From Brucella pseudogrignonensis (GTDB taxonomy: Bacteria > Pseudomonadota > Alphaproteobacteria > Rhizobiales > Rhizobiaceae), in NCBI RefSeq assembly GCF_002252525.1, contig NZ_NNRM01000041.1:124001-188000 (forward strand): 64,000 nucleotides of DNA. The letters run 5' to 3'. The notes under the pieces are model-generated. The model had not been told where the DNA came from. It saw nothing but the letters and a program-made list of their open reading frames with translations, and made no database searches. How positions within the stretch are numbered: the stretch's first letter is position 1; every line of letters begins with the position of its first letter. Of this stretch, positions 28,728-37,554 are shown piece by piece. The translations under genes were made by a program, and so were the position numbers.

Positions 28728-28976
28728 AGACTGCAACAATCGCTCTCCGCGTGACCACGAAAAAGAAAACCCGTAATCAGAAAGCCTAAATTGGAGGAAC
28801 CTGTAAGAACTCCCATTTGTATGGGAGCAAGACCGTCTTTCATCCCTATTATCTGTGGGAGACAGGGTCAAGCCACGCTATCCGGCAATGCGAAACAACA
28901 GCAAATGCCCTTGCCCGAAAGGAGATGAACTCCTAAATCTGGTGCATATGGAATTCAATTGATGTGGAGTTTTCTG

Positions 28977-31025
28977 ATGTCCGAAAAGCCAGCTTACAAT
29001 CACGCGCTTATCGAATGGAACGGACCGCTTGGCCTGCCGGACTTCAACGCATTTAAGGACAACGATTTCGCCGCCACGTTTGATGCAGCTCTGGTTGATG
29101 ACCTTGCGGAAGTGGAAGCAATTTCTCATGAGACCGCTGAAGCCACGATTGAAAACACGCTGAAAGCTTTACAGCTGACGGGCAAGTCCCTTGATCGCGT
29201 TTCCTCCATTTTCTGGCTGCGTGCCGGTGCTCACACCAACGAGACTATTCAGACACTGGAGCGCGAAATCGCACCCAAAATGTCGCGCCACTATTCGCGC
29301 ATCATGATGGACCCGAAGCTGTTTGCACGCATCGATGCACTTTATGAGAATCGCGACCATCTTGATCTGGATTTCGAAACCAAACGCGTTTTGGAGAAGA
29401 CCTGGAAAGGCTTTGTTCGCTCCGGTGCCAAGCTTGATGAAGCCGGCAAAAAAGAACTCGCAGGCATCAATGAAAAGCTGGCGGGCCTCGGCGCGCGCTT
29501 CGGTCAGAATGTTCTGAAGGATGAATCAAGCTGGGCTTTGTTCATCACCAATGAGGCCGATCTCGCGGGGCTTCCTGATTTCCTCAAAAACGCCATGCAA
29601 AGTGCCGCAGCCGAGCGTGGTCAGCCGGACGCATGGGCAGTCACGCTATCACGCTCGATTGTTGAACCATTCCTGACCTTCTCGGAAAATCGTGAACTGC
29701 GCGAGCAGGCTTTCAACGCCTGGGGCAAGCGCGGCGAAAATGGCGGCGAGACCGACAACCGTGAGATCGTGCGCGAAATGGTGGAACTGCGCGAACGCAA
29801 GGCCCATCTGCTCGGCTATGCCAACTTTGCCGCATACAAGCTCGATGACACCATGGCCAAGACGCCAAAGGCCGTCATGGACCTGCTGGAACCAGTCTGG
29901 GACAAGGCGCGTGCCAAGGCTCATGAAGAAGAAACCGAACTTGAACGTCTGATCGCGGCCGACGGCCATAACCACAAAGTAGCGCCGTGGGACTGGCGTT
30001 TTTACGCCGAAAAGCTCCGTGCCGAACGCTTTGCCTTTGATGAGGCGGAACTCAAGCCATATCTGCAACTCGAAAAGATCATCGAAGCAAGCTTTGATGT
30101 TGCAACCCGCTTGTTCGGTATCCGTTTCGAGGAAAAGAAGGGCATCACCGCCTGGCATCCGGATGTAAGGGTGTTCCAGGTATTGAACGCTGACGGCAGC
30201 GAACGCGGCCTGTTTTTAGGCGACTATTTTGCCCGCACCTCCAAGCGCTCTGGCGCATGGATGAGTTCGCTGCAATCGAGCCACAAGCTCAATGCCGGGC
30301 AGAAGCCTTTCATCTACAATGTGATGAATTTTGCAAAGCCGAAGGCCGGTGAGCCCGCGCTTCTTTCGCTTGACGATGCCCGCACACTGTTCCACGAATT
30401 TGGTCATGCGTTGCATGGGCTTTTGTCGGATGTGACATGGCCCGCCGTTTCTGGCACCGCCGTTTCGCGTGACTTTGTCGAACTGCCATCCCAGCTCTAC
30501 GAGCATTGGCTGACAGTCCCTGCTGTGCTTGAAAAATATGCCGTGCACTATCGCACTGGAGAAGCAATGCCAAAGGCACTGCTCGATAAGGTGCGTGCAG
30601 CGCGCTCTTTCAATGCAGGCTTCAATACGGTGGAATTCACCTCATCCGCGCTAGTTGATATGGCTTTCCATACAGGTACTGAAAAGATCAGCGATCCGCT
30701 GGCCTTTGAGGCGGCGACGCTGAAAAAACTGTCGATGCCTGATGCGATTATCATGCGTCACCGCACGCCACATTTCACCCATGTCTTCTCCGGCGACGGC
30801 TACTCCGCCGGGTACTATTCCTACATGTGGTCAGAAGTGCTGGATGCCGATGCATTCTCGGCATTTGAGGAGACGGGCGATGCGTTTAATCCGGAACTGG
30901 CCGCAAAGCTCAAGCAATATATCTATTCAGCCGGTGGCAGCCGTGATCCGGAAGAGCTTTACAAAGCCTTCCGCGGCAAGATGCCAACGCCGGATGCGAT
31001 GATTGAAAAGCGTGGGTTGAACTAA
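28977..31025 (+). CDS. M3 family oligopeptidase (Dcp/OpdA type)
   Basis: This is a 682-residue zinc metallopeptidase that cleaves short peptides in the cytosol. Thimet-family zinc site FHEFGHALHG (HExxH, near residue 470) is intact, as is the downstream GDGYSAGYYSYMWSEVLDADAF substrate-binding region. No signal peptide is present. Length and layout match peptidyl-dipeptidase Dcp and oligopeptidase A. ATG 28977 (MSEKPAYNHAL) is chosen; an in-frame ATG lies 18 bp upstream. Confidence 0.9.
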   Translation: MSEKPAYNHALIEWNGPLGLPDFNAFKDNDFAATFDAALVDDLAEVEAISHETAEATIENTLKALQLTGKSLDRVSSIFWLRAGAHTNETIQTLEREIAPKMSRHYSRIMMDPKLFARIDALYENRDHLDLDFETKRVLEKTWKGFVRSGAKLDEAGKKELAGINEKLAGLGARFGQNVLKDESSWALFITNEADLAGLPDFLKNAMQSAAAERGQPDAWAVTLSRSIVEPFLTFSENRELREQAFNAWGKRGENGGETDNREIVREMVELRERKAHLLGYANFAAYKLDDTMAKTPKAVMDLLEPVWDKARAKAHEEETELERLIAADGHNHKVAPWDWRFYAEKLRAERFAFDEAELKPYLQLEKIIEASFDVATRLFGIRFEEKKGITAWHPDVRVFQVLNADGSERGLFLGDYFARTSKRSGAWMSSLQSSHKLNAGQKPFIYNVMNFAKPKAGEPALLSLDDARTLFHEFGHALHGLLSDVTWPAVSGTAVSRDFVELPSQLYEHWLTVPAVLEKYAVHYRTGEAMPKALLDKVRAARSFNAGFNTVEFTSSALVDMAFHTGTEKISDPLAFEAATLKKLSMPDAIIMRHRTPHFTHVFSGDGYSAGYYSYMWSEVLDADAFSAFEETGDAFNPELAAKLKQYIYSAGGSRDPEELYKAFRGKMPTPDAMIEKRGLN

Positions 31026-31031
31026 AAAATG

Positions 31032-31055
31032 AAAAGGCCGGGAAACCGGCCTTTT
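31032..31055. terminator. Bidirectional intrinsic terminator
   Basis: Stem AAAAGGCCGG/CCGGCCTTTT with a GAAA tetraloop and flanking A and T runs, between the M3 peptidase and the convergent glyoxalase gene. Confidence 0.9.
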
Positions 31056-31056
31056 T

Positions 31057-31410
31057 TCATTGCTTATGACTGAGAATATTCACAAGCCGTCCGTAGGGAT
31101 CACGCACAAAGAAGCGCCGCACACCCCATTCCTCGTCGCTCGGCCCATATTCAATTTTAAAGCCGGCGGCAATCATCCGCCCAAGCACCGCATCGGTATC
31201 ATCTACTTCTATGGAGAGATCGGGCACCGGAGTGCCCGAACCTCCTTCGGTGGCAAAACTGATCTGCACCCTTGCGTCCGCATCTGTGGCATAGGTGACA
31301 ATCCAGCCATGGTCCATCACCACATCAAGTTCCAATACGTCTCCGTAGAAGCGTTTCGCGGCCGCGAGATCATCGGCCGCTATGTTGGATACGATGCGGC
31401 GGACAGCCAT
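31057..31410 (-). CDS. Glyoxalase/bleomycin resistance/dioxygenase (VOC) family protein
   Basis: This 117-residue single VOC domain contains NIAADDLAAAKRFYGDVLEL near the N-terminus and FFVRDPYGRLVNILSH at the end. Members are small metal-binding enzymes or antibiotic-binding proteins; the ligand is not evident. ATG 31410 overlaps the DUF1737 gene stop by one base (TGATG), so the two are translationally coupled. It is the last gene of a three-gene operon with a CoA-ester lyase. Confidence 0.82.
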   Translation of the reverse strand: MAVRRIVSNIAADDLAAAKRFYGDVLELDVVMDHGWIVTYATDADARVQISFATEGGSGTPVPDLSIEVDDTDAVLGRMIAAGFKIEYGPSDEEWGVRRFFVRDPYGRLVNILSHKQ

Positions 31411-31622
31411 CAATATTCGCCAAGCTTGATGTCTGGTGTGTAATCGACGCCGTCGACTTCCTTCACCACAGGCTGACCGCAATGCAGAACACCAGTTGCC
31501 GCATTGAACGCATAGGTCGGCGAGCCATAAAGCTGCCAACCTTTGTTAAGCGCTGCGGTAACACGGTGACAGAACGCGGAATCGTCTGGGCCAGTGATGA
31601 AACGATAGAGCTTCATAGTCAT
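31410..31622 (-). CDS. DUF1737 small protein
   Basis: This 70-residue protein reads KLYRFITGPDDSAFCHRVTAALNKGWQLYG at its N-terminus (residues about 4-33), the DUF1737 signature, followed by a short beta-rich tail. Function is unknown. It sits 10 bp after the CoA-ester lyase gene and is coupled to the glyoxalase gene. ATG 31622 or 31616 may be used. Confidence 0.75.
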   Translation of the reverse strand: MTMKLYRFITGPDDSAFCHRVTAALNKGWQLYGSPTYAFNAATGVLHCGQPVVKEVDGVDYTPDIKLGEY

Positions 31623-31632
31623 TCTTCCTCGG

Positions 31633-32508
31633 TTATGATGACGAATTTGATTTTGCGAGAACGCGCTCGGCCATTTCGAGATGCAGACGCTCAACCATCT
31701 GCCCATCGAGCGACACGACGCCCTTCTCAGCATTTTCGGGCTGCGCAAACACTGAAATCACCGCGCGGGCATGGGCCACATCTTCATCCGACGGGGAGAA
31801 GGCGCGATTGGCCACCTCAATTTGTGAGGGGTGAATGAGCGTCTTGCCATCAAAGCCCATGAGAGCTGCCTGCAAGCATTCCGCTTCAAAGCCCACACTA
31901 TCCCGAAAGTCATTGAAAACGCCGTCCAGCACATCAATGCCGCCAGCGCGCGCAGTCAGAATGATTTGCATCAGCCATGGGATCAGATAAGGCCGTCCAG
32001 CTTGCGGACGAACGCCGGTGGCGCGCGCAATATCATTTGGGCCCACCACAAAGCAGCCAAGCCTTGCCGCCGAACGATGGCCAAGTACGGCAATCTCATC
32101 CGCATTGAGGATGCCGCGCGGCGTTTCAATCATCGCCCAGACACGCATATCAGGGTCCGCATCGTGGCGGTCTAGCCGATTGGCGGCGTCAATCACATCC
32201 TGCGGACGCTCAACCTTGGGCAGCAACACAGCGTCTGCACCCATATTGGCTGCGGCAGCAACATCGCCTTTGCCCCATTGCGTATCGGCGGTATTCACCC
32301 GCACGACCCGCTCGAATTCAACCTTTGCATGCTCGGAAAAATGTGCGGACAGCGCGTCTCGCGCCGCAATTTTGGTCTCGGGCACTACGGAATCTTCCAG
32401 ATCGTAGATCACGCAATCGGCTGCAAGCGTCAGCGACTTTTCAAGCGCACGACTATTGGATGCCGGTACGAACAAGACGGAACGACGTGGGCGAGCAATT
32501 ATTTTCAT
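31633..32508 (-). CDS. HpcH/HpaI aldolase/citrate lyase family (CoA-ester lyase, CitE-like)
   Basis: This is a 291-residue TIM-barrel lyase. RPRRSVLFVPASNSRALEKS near the start, YDLEDSVVPETK (Mg2+-binding acids), AMIETPRG and GPNDIARATG are the CitE/malyl-CoA lyase motifs. It likely cleaves a (3S)-malyl-CoA or beta-methylmalyl-CoA-like ester to acetyl- or propionyl-CoA and glyoxylate. It is first in an operon with DUF1737 and VOC genes. ATG 32508 (MKIIARPRR) is preferred to 32523. Confidence 0.82.
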   Translation of the reverse strand: MKIIARPRRSVLFVPASNSRALEKSLTLAADCVIYDLEDSVVPETKIAARDALSAHFSEHAKVEFERVVRVNTADTQWGKGDVAAAANMGADAVLLPKVERPQDVIDAANRLDRHDADPDMRVWAMIETPRGILNADEIAVLGHRSAARLGCFVVGPNDIARATGVRPQAGRPYLIPWLMQIILTARAGGIDVLDGVFNDFRDSVGFEAECLQAALMGFDGKTLIHPSQIEVANRAFSPSDEDVAHARAVISVFAQPENAEKGVVSLDGQMVERLHLEMAERVLAKSNSSS

Positions 32509-32564
32509 GCGCAATTTGTGCACTGATCTGCATCAGCAGACAAGCGCTCGCCCGACAAAGTTTT

Positions 32565-33014
32565 TTAAATTCCGCTCGCTTCGTGTTCGAGCGTTCCGGT
32601 GAACTCACATGATGCGCCATGGTAATAGGTGCATCCACCGACCTCTTCGATCTCAAGCTTATATTCACCAACGAAATTCATCTTGATCTCGCAATAGCGC
32701 GGGTTTCGGGCGGACTCTGCTTCTTTCGGATCAAAACCTTCGCTCTGGATTTTGAATACCGCCTTTTTGTCTTTAATGGTGACATCACCGGAGACGCCAC
32801 CACCGCAGCCTGGCTGATTATCGACCATTGGAACGTTTGTCGACAGAGATACGGCATATTGATCGCCACTTTTGTGCGTCACATCAGCCTTAAGTTCCAT
32901 GCCTTCATTGCTTGTAAAAAGTCCTTCATGCGGATTGAAGCCAGGCTTGTTTTCCGCAGAAGCTGGCAAACTCATCACTGCAACTGTTAATCCCAAGAGA
33001 AAAAAACGAAGCAT
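32565..33014 (-). CDS. Small secreted cysteine-containing protein, unknown function
   Basis: This 149-residue protein has a Sec signal peptide (MLRFFLLGLTVAVMSLPASA). The mature part holds four cysteines (PGCGGG, RYCEIK, GGCTYYHGASCEF), likely two disulfides, and a C-terminal beta-sheet pattern. The GGCxYYHGAxCxFxG ending recurs in periplasmic proteins of proteobacteria, but I cannot name a function. The frame is open upstream to 33461 without homology-like content, and the signal peptide fixes the start at 33014. Confidence 0.7.
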   Translation of the reverse strand: MLRFFLLGLTVAVMSLPASAENKPGFNPHEGLFTSNEGMELKADVTHKSGDQYAVSLSTNVPMVDNQPGCGGGVSGDVTIKDKKAVFKIQSEGFDPKEAESARNPRYCEIKMNFVGEYKLEIEEVGGCTYYHGASCEFTGTLEHEASGI

Positions 33015-33359
33015 ATTCCACCCATCACTGCTAATCATAAGACATAAAAACGTAGATAAGACTTTGATTATTTGGGCGATCCGGTCAAGCACATATAATA
33101 TTTCCGTGCTGTCAGCATAATTGATCTTTCGGGAGCGAAAGTTGATAGAAGTGAGGTGTTGCAATACCTCCCATTCAGAAGACTTGAAATCCGCCTTAGG
33201 CCTGCTTATTTTCCAGCCTACGGTTGGAATGCACCCGCCGCTCGCAGCCTCACGGCCTTGGTAAAGCATTCTGAATTCACGTTCCTGTTCCGGTGACGGC
33301 AGAAACGGCAATGCGAGCGCCCGTTTACGAAAATGCTGCTCACATTCAGGAGCGAAACC
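33015..33359. other. Intergenic region between divergent small genes
   Basis: These 345 bp separate the secreted protein (minus) and the Glyoxalase_8 protein (plus). At 33153-33170 there is a near-palindrome GAGGTGTT-GC-AATACCTC that could be an operator. No convincing gene was found on either strand. Confidence 0.45.
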
Positions 33360-33824
33360 ATGACCACAGCTATCCTTGCTGGGCACAATACAACTGATTT
33401 CAAACATCAGGCTCGCCGTTTGCGGCAGGCTCTGGGTGAAGAAGGCATTCATATCAGCCACGGAAAGGCACTAGACCTCGTTGCTCGCCAGTCCGGCACG
33501 CGTGATTGGAACACCCTTGCAGCCCATGGCGTGAAAGCTGAAGCAGCTCTCATCGAAGAAAGTGCTGCCCCTTATCGTGTCAGCCAACGCGTTTCAGGCA
33601 TGTTCCATTCAACCGCCTTTGAAGCCCGCATTATCGGTGTTGAAGAAACGATCAAGCCTGATCTATGGCGGATAACCCTGCAGTTTGATCCAGCGATTGA
33701 TGTCGCAGTTTCACCAAACCTCTCGATGCTGCGCAGACGCTTTACGGTCGTTGTTGGTGCAGACGGGAAATCTCGCAGGTTGACCGGCAGCGAGACCGGC
33801 GGCATTGCACTTAACGTGCAATAA
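33360..33824 (+). CDS. Glyoxalase-superfamily (Glyoxalase_8-like) protein
   Basis: This 154-residue protein begins with a helical segment, FKHQARRLRQALGEEG then SHGKALDLVARQSGTRDWNTLAAHG, which is the signature of the so-called glyoxalase superfamily PF20066-type proteins. The C-terminal half (FHSTAFEARIIGVEE... LRRRFTVVVGADGKSRRLTGSETGGI) is beta-rich. Cytosolic; the biochemical role is unknown. ATG 33360 is the family-like start. Confidence 0.7.
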   Translation: MTTAILAGHNTTDFKHQARRLRQALGEEGIHISHGKALDLVARQSGTRDWNTLAAHGVKAEAALIEESAAPYRVSQRVSGMFHSTAFEARIIGVEETIKPDLWRITLQFDPAIDVAVSPNLSMLRRRFTVVVGADGKSRRLTGSETGGIALNVQ

Positions 33825-33842
33825 TTTCGTCTAACTTCGCCT

Positions 33843-33894
33843 CGGCGCATGATTCTGATTATTTAATTCGATTTTCAGACATATTCATGCGCCG
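33843..33894 (+). other. Long-range inverted repeat between Glyoxalase_8 gene and leuD
   Basis: CGGCGCATGA (33843-33852) and its exact complement TCATGCGCCG (33885-33894) flank a 32-bp AT-rich centre that itself holds TCTGA/TCAGA. No T run follows. A second hairpin with TTCCGGC/GCCGGAA arms follows near 33908-33936. They could end the upstream transcript or structure the leuD leader. Confidence 0.6.
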
Positions 33895-34059
33895 AACACG
33901 CTAACTGTTTCCGGCTTGCCTCAAAACAGGCCGGAAGCGCTGCTAATCTGCCCCAGGGTTGCGACCTATTAGGCAGTTATGGCCTGAAACATTGACTCTG
34001 TGCGGTGCTGATGTAAATCAGACTGCAAATTTAAAATACCCAACCGACAGGTCAGGAAC

Positions 34060-34665
34060 ATGGATAAGTTCACCAAGCTCACGGGCGTCGCGGCCCCCCT
34101 GCCGATCGTCAATATCGATACGGACATGATTATCCCAAAGGATTATCTGAAGACGATCAAGCGCACGGGTCTGAGCAAGGGGCTTTTTGCCGAAATGCGC
34201 TTTAACGAAGACGGAACCGAAAATGCGGATTTCGTGCTCAACAAGCCCGGCTATCGCAACGCCCAGATTCTGGTTGCTGGCGACAATTTTGGTTGCGGCT
34301 CCTCGCGTGAACATGCGCCTTGGGCTCTGCTCGATTTCGGCATTCGTTGCGTAATCTCGACCTCGTTCGCCGACATCTTCTACAATAACTGCTTCAAGAA
34401 CGGCATTCTGCCGATCAAGGTTAGCCAGGAAGAACTCGACAAGCTGATGGACGATGCATCGCGCGGTGCGAATGCTACGCTCACCATTGATCTGGAAGCC
34501 AAGGAAATCCATGGCCCGGATGGCGGTTCAATTTCCTTTGACCTCGATGATTTCAAGCGTCACTGCCTGCTCAATGGTCTCGATGACATCGGCCTGACCA
34601 TGGAAAAAGTAACGAACATTGATACATTTGAAGCAAAGAACGCCCAACAGCGTCCTTGGGCATAA
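34060..34665 (+). CDS. leuD: 3-isopropylmalate dehydratase small subunit
   Basis: This is a 201-residue small subunit that, with LeuC, isomerises 2-isopropylmalate to 3-isopropylmalate in leucine synthesis. [21 protein letters not shown] and [17 protein letters not shown] are the family signatures. leuC is not in the window; leuB is at 45716. CAGGAAC lies just before the ATG. Confidence 0.95.
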   Translation: MDKFTKLTGVAAPLPIVNIDTDMIIPKDYLKTIKRTGLSKGLFAEMRFNEDGTENADFVLNKPGYRNAQILVAGDNFGCGSSREHAPWALLDFGIRCVISTSFADIFYNNCFKNGILPIKVSQEELDKLMDDASRGANATLTIDLEAKEIHGPDGGSISFDLDDFKRHCLLNGLDDIGLTMEKVTNIDTFEAKNAQQRPWA

Positions 34666-34737
34666 TGGTCATTGCAGTAAACGCCTCTGGTCGATGCGTG
34701 GTGGCCTGAACAAGTGAATAGGACACGATTGGCTGAA

Positions 34738-35160
34738 ATGGCCCGAGAAGATCAAAGCGGTGACTGGGCGGCACGTTTGTCGCCCTCGCTAGACGAAATC
34801 GAATCCATCGCGATTGAAGCTCTTGCGCATCTGCCGCAAGAGTTCAGGACGCTGTGCGGCGATATCATTATCCAGATCTCTGACTTTCCCGAAGAACAGA
34901 TCGTCGAGGACATGGGATTGGAAACGCCTTTCGACCTGTTAGGTCTGTTCGAGGGCACCGGTATTGGTGAACGCTTCAGCCTACAAACCGGCGAAGGCCC
35001 CAATCGCATCACGCTCTTCCGCCGTGCAATTCTGGATTACTGGTCCGAACACGAAGAAACGCTTGGCGATATCATCACTCATGTTCTCATCCATGAAATC
35101 GGCCACCATTTTGGCCTGTCGGATGACGATATGGAAGCGCTGGAAGCTCAGGCGGAATAG
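34738..35160 (+). CDS. Zincin-like metallopeptidase family protein (DUF1025)
   Basis: This 140-residue protein carries the zinc-binding HEIGHHFGLSDDDME (HExxH, near residue 124). It belongs to the zincin-like/acetylglutamate-kinase-neighbour family known as metallopeptidase family protein. The N-terminal part (PSLDEIESIAIEALAHLP) is typical. Its substrate is unknown. ATG 34738 is preferred over a GTG at 34714. Confidence 0.82.
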   Translation: MAREDQSGDWAARLSPSLDEIESIAIEALAHLPQEFRTLCGDIIIQISDFPEEQIVEDMGLETPFDLLGLFEGTGIGERFSLQTGEGPNRITLFRRAILDYWSEHEETLGDIITHVLIHEIGHHFGLSDDDMEALEAQAE

Positions 35161-35314
35161 AATTACGGATTTGCGATGAACGGCACTGTTTTGCTATTTC
35201 TGACCAAAACAGTGACAATTTCGGTATTTTTCCAGTAGATTTCGATACAATCGCATACAGATATTGCATACGGAGAATGCTATTGATTGCCTCAGTTCAA
35301 ACTGAGTGACGATC

Positions 35315-35956
35315 ATGAGCCCTTCTCCGGCGGCCTACCAGCTTCTCCTCGTTTACACGACCTATGTTATTGCTGCCGGAAGTCCCGGCCCCAGCAATAT
35401 GCGCATCATGAGCGTTGCCATGAACCAAGGCCGAAAAGCAGGACTGATGTTTGCCGCGGGCGTCGTGACAGGCTCCATCTTGTGGGGTTTGATGGCTGCG
35501 ACCGGAGTTTCAGCGATCCTCACACGTTTTGCTGAGGCACTGATTGTTCTCAAGATTTTCGGCGGGCTTTACCTCCTGTATCTGGCCTTCAAAGCGGCAC
35601 GCGCTGCTATGACATCGGATGAGAAAATCGCTGCCCGCGCAACGAGCGGTGATGCTTTCCTATCAGGCGGAGAGCTTTATCGACGCGGCTTGCTGCTGCA
35701 TCTTTCCAATCCCAAGTCTATCCTGTCATGGATCGCGCTGGTAACGCTTGGCCTTGGCACAAACTCGTCTTGGCCGCAGCTGACGGCATTTCTCGGCGGC
35801 TGTATAGCGCTGAGCATCACTATCTTCTGCGGCTACGCCATTGTGTTCTCTACCGCGCCCATGGTGCGCATGTATCGGCGTGCTCGCCGCTGGATCGAAG
35901 GCGTTCTTGCAGCCGTCTTTGCTGTCGCTGGCATTCGCCTGCTTCTGTCACGCTGA
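35315..35956 (+). CDS. LysE/RhtB family amino-acid exporter
   Basis: This is a 213-residue inner-membrane translocator with six TM segments. AAGSPGPSNMRIMSVAMNQGRKAGLMFAAG near the N-terminus is the LysE family motif (PGP). It likely exports an amino acid or homoserine-lactone-like solute. It is 13 bp upstream of the DapA-like lyase gene and probably cotranscribed. ATG 35315 is preferred to GTG 35306. Confidence 0.85.
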   Translation: MSPSPAAYQLLLVYTTYVIAAGSPGPSNMRIMSVAMNQGRKAGLMFAAGVVTGSILWGLMAATGVSAILTRFAEALIVLKIFGGLYLLYLAFKAARAAMTSDEKIAARATSGDAFLSGGELYRRGLLLHLSNPKSILSWIALVTLGLGTNSSWPQLTAFLGGCIALSITIFCGYAIVFSTAPMVRMYRRARRWIEGVLAAVFAVAGIRLLLSR

Positions 35957-35969
35957 ACCTGTCTGAGAA

Positions 35970-36881
35970 ATGAGTATCGCAATGAAGATTTTCAAAGGCC
36001 TCTCCGCTTTCCCCCTCACCCCAATCGATGCAGCAGGCAATCTTATCGAGGACGCGCTCAACGCATTTCTCACCCTCATCCATGACGCAGGCGCGGACTC
36101 GATTGGGCTGCTGGGAAGCACTGGCGGCTATGCCTTCCTCACACGAGAACAACGTCGACATACGGTCAGGACTGCAGTGAAATACATCGGCGGCAAGACG
36201 CCACTGATCGTGGGCGTCGGCGCATTGCGCACCGATGAAGCGCAAGCGCTTGCCCGCGATGCGGCAGATGCCGGGGCTGATGCGCTTTTGCTCGCGCCAG
36301 TGTCCTATACGCCGCTCACACAGGAAGAAGGCTTTCAGCATTTCAAAGCTGTTGCCGAGACGACGGATCTACCTTTGTGTATCTACAACAATCCCGGCAC
36401 CACCCGTTTCATTTTCACCGATGAACTGATTGCTCGCTTGGCAGATCTCAAAAACATCAAGGCAATCAAAATGCCACTACCTGCCGATAATGACTACGCG
36501 GGAGAGGTCGCGAAGTTGCGCGCTACAACGCCCGATGATTTTGCCATCGGTTATAGCGGCGATTGGGGAGCAAAAGACGCTCTGCTCGCAGGCGCTGATG
36601 CTTTCTACAGTGTCGCTGCGGGCCTTCTACCAAAGCAGTTTGCAGCACTGGTGCGTGCTGCGCAAAGTGGCAAACAGGAAGAATCTGAGAATATCAACGC
36701 TGCATTTGAGCCGCTCTGGAACCTGTTCAAAGCCCATGGCAGTTTCCGCGTCATGTATCTGATCGCCGATCTGCTTGGTCTTGCAAAGATCGAACCACCG
36801 CGACCCATTCTGCCATTGGGCGGAGAAACGCGTGCACAGGTTGAGGCGGCATTGAAAGCGTTGAATGACCTGCCTCAATAA
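35970..36881 (+). CDS. Dihydrodipicolinate synthase family protein
   Basis: This is a 303-residue class I aldolase of the DapA/NanA superfamily. IYNNPGTTRF carries the catalytic Tyr (near residue 134), and IKAIKMP carries the Schiff-base Lys. G(S/T)TGG is present as LLGSTGGYAFLT. The lysine context (KMP rather than KEA) and N-terminus differ from true DapA, so it may use another pyruvate-derived aldol (keto-deoxy sugar acid or hydroxyproline route). It follows the LysE exporter gene. Confidence 0.82.
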   Translation: MSIAMKIFKGLSAFPLTPIDAAGNLIEDALNAFLTLIHDAGADSIGLLGSTGGYAFLTREQRRHTVRTAVKYIGGKTPLIVGVGALRTDEAQALARDAADAGADALLLAPVSYTPLTQEEGFQHFKAVAETTDLPLCIYNNPGTTRFIFTDELIARLADLKNIKAIKMPLPADNDYAGEVAKLRATTPDDFAIGYSGDWGAKDALLAGADAFYSVAAGLLPKQFAALVRAAQSGKQEESENINAAFEPLWNLFKAHGSFRVMYLIADLLGLAKIEPPRPILPLGGETRAQVEAALKALNDLPQ

Positions 36882-36888
36882 ATGAAAC

Positions 36889-36912
36889 AAAGGCGCCCAT
36901 TTGGGCGCCTTT
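36889..36912 (+). terminator. Intrinsic terminator of the LysE/DapA-like operon
   Basis: Stem AAAGGCGCCCA/TGGGCGCCTTT with a two-base loop, followed by TTTTGC. Confidence 0.85.
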
Positions 36913-36932
36913 TGCTTCACTCGTTTGACCAC

Positions 36933-36978
36933 GCATCCTATTCCGAAAGCCGGTACCCACTTTTCGGGATGCGCTTTA
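36933..36978 (-). repeat. Dispersed repeat, copy 3
   Basis: GCATCC ... CCGAAAGCCGGTACCCACTT ... CGGGATGCGC. On the minus strand it reads TAA-AGCGCATCCCGAAAAG, the TAA being the ohr stop codon. It is a diverged copy in its centre (GTGGGTACCGG instead of GTGTGAAACGG). Confidence 0.7.
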
Positions 36979-37398
36979 TGCCACGCTCAAGCGGACATCG
37001 ATATTACCGCGTGTTGCATGTGAATAAGGGCAAACGATGTGCGCGGCATTGACCAGTTCTTCCGCCTTGGCTTTTTCAACACCCGGCAGAGCAACTGCCA
37101 GAGCCACATCCAGACCAAACCCTGTACCATCTTCACGCGGACCGATACCCACGGTGGCAGTCACTGTGCTTTCAGCGGAAATGGAAACCTTTTCTTTCGC
37201 TGCGACAAATTTCAATGCGCCGAGGAAACAAGCTGCATAGCCGGATGCAAACAGCTGCTCAGGATTGGTACCTTCGCCACCCGAACCGCCGAGCTCCTTC
37301 GGTGTGTCGAGAACAACACTTAAACGACCATCAGCGGTCTTGGCGCTGCCTGTGCGGCCGCCAGTTGCTGTTGACTGGGTCGTGTAAAGAATAGCCAT
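36976..37398 (-). CDS. ohr: Organic hydroperoxide resistance protein Ohr (OsmC family)
   Basis: This is a 140-residue thiol peroxidase that reduces organic and lipid hydroperoxides. The two catalytic cysteines are C57 (ASGYAACFLGA) and C123 (HIVCPYSHATRGN), as in the family. It is divergent from ohrR, with candidate operators in the 156-bp gap. Its TAA stop lies at the first bases of a dispersed repeat. Confidence 0.93.
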   Translation of the reverse strand: MAILYTTQSTATGGRTGSAKTADGRLSVVLDTPKELGGSGGEGTNPEQLFASGYAACFLGALKFVAAKEKVSISAESTVTATVGIGPREDGTGFGLDVALAVALPGVEKAKAEELVNAAHIVCPYSHATRGNIDVRLSVA

Positions 37399-37457
37399 TG
37401 AAAATCTCCATTGATGGGTGTTCGTTTATCTTCGCAACCAAAATCGCAGAATAATGA

Positions 37458-37469
37458 ATTGTGCACAAT
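37458..37469. promoter_or_regulatory. Candidate OhrR operator 1
   Basis: Perfect palindrome ATTGTGCACAAT in the ohr/ohrR divergent gap. OhrR sites in other bacteria are AATT/ATTG-rich palindromes of this type. Confidence 0.55.
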
Positions 37470-37507
37470 CTAATTTTGCAAAATATATTATCACAAATAT
37501 GTGACGC

Positions 37508-37520
37508 GCAATTCAATTGC
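37508..37520. promoter_or_regulatory. Candidate OhrR operator 2
   Basis: Perfect palindrome GCAATT-C-AATTGC, 35 bp upstream of the ohrR ATG. Its AATT half sites resemble known OhrR boxes. Confidence 0.55.
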
Positions 37521-37554
37521 ACCTCATGTAAAGTTCTGCCATGGAGCTTGCGCT

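Noticed and set aside
33015-33461. An N-terminal extension of 149 codons to the small secreted protein
   Set aside because: The internal start gives a perfect signal peptide at the N-terminus; the extension would bury it.
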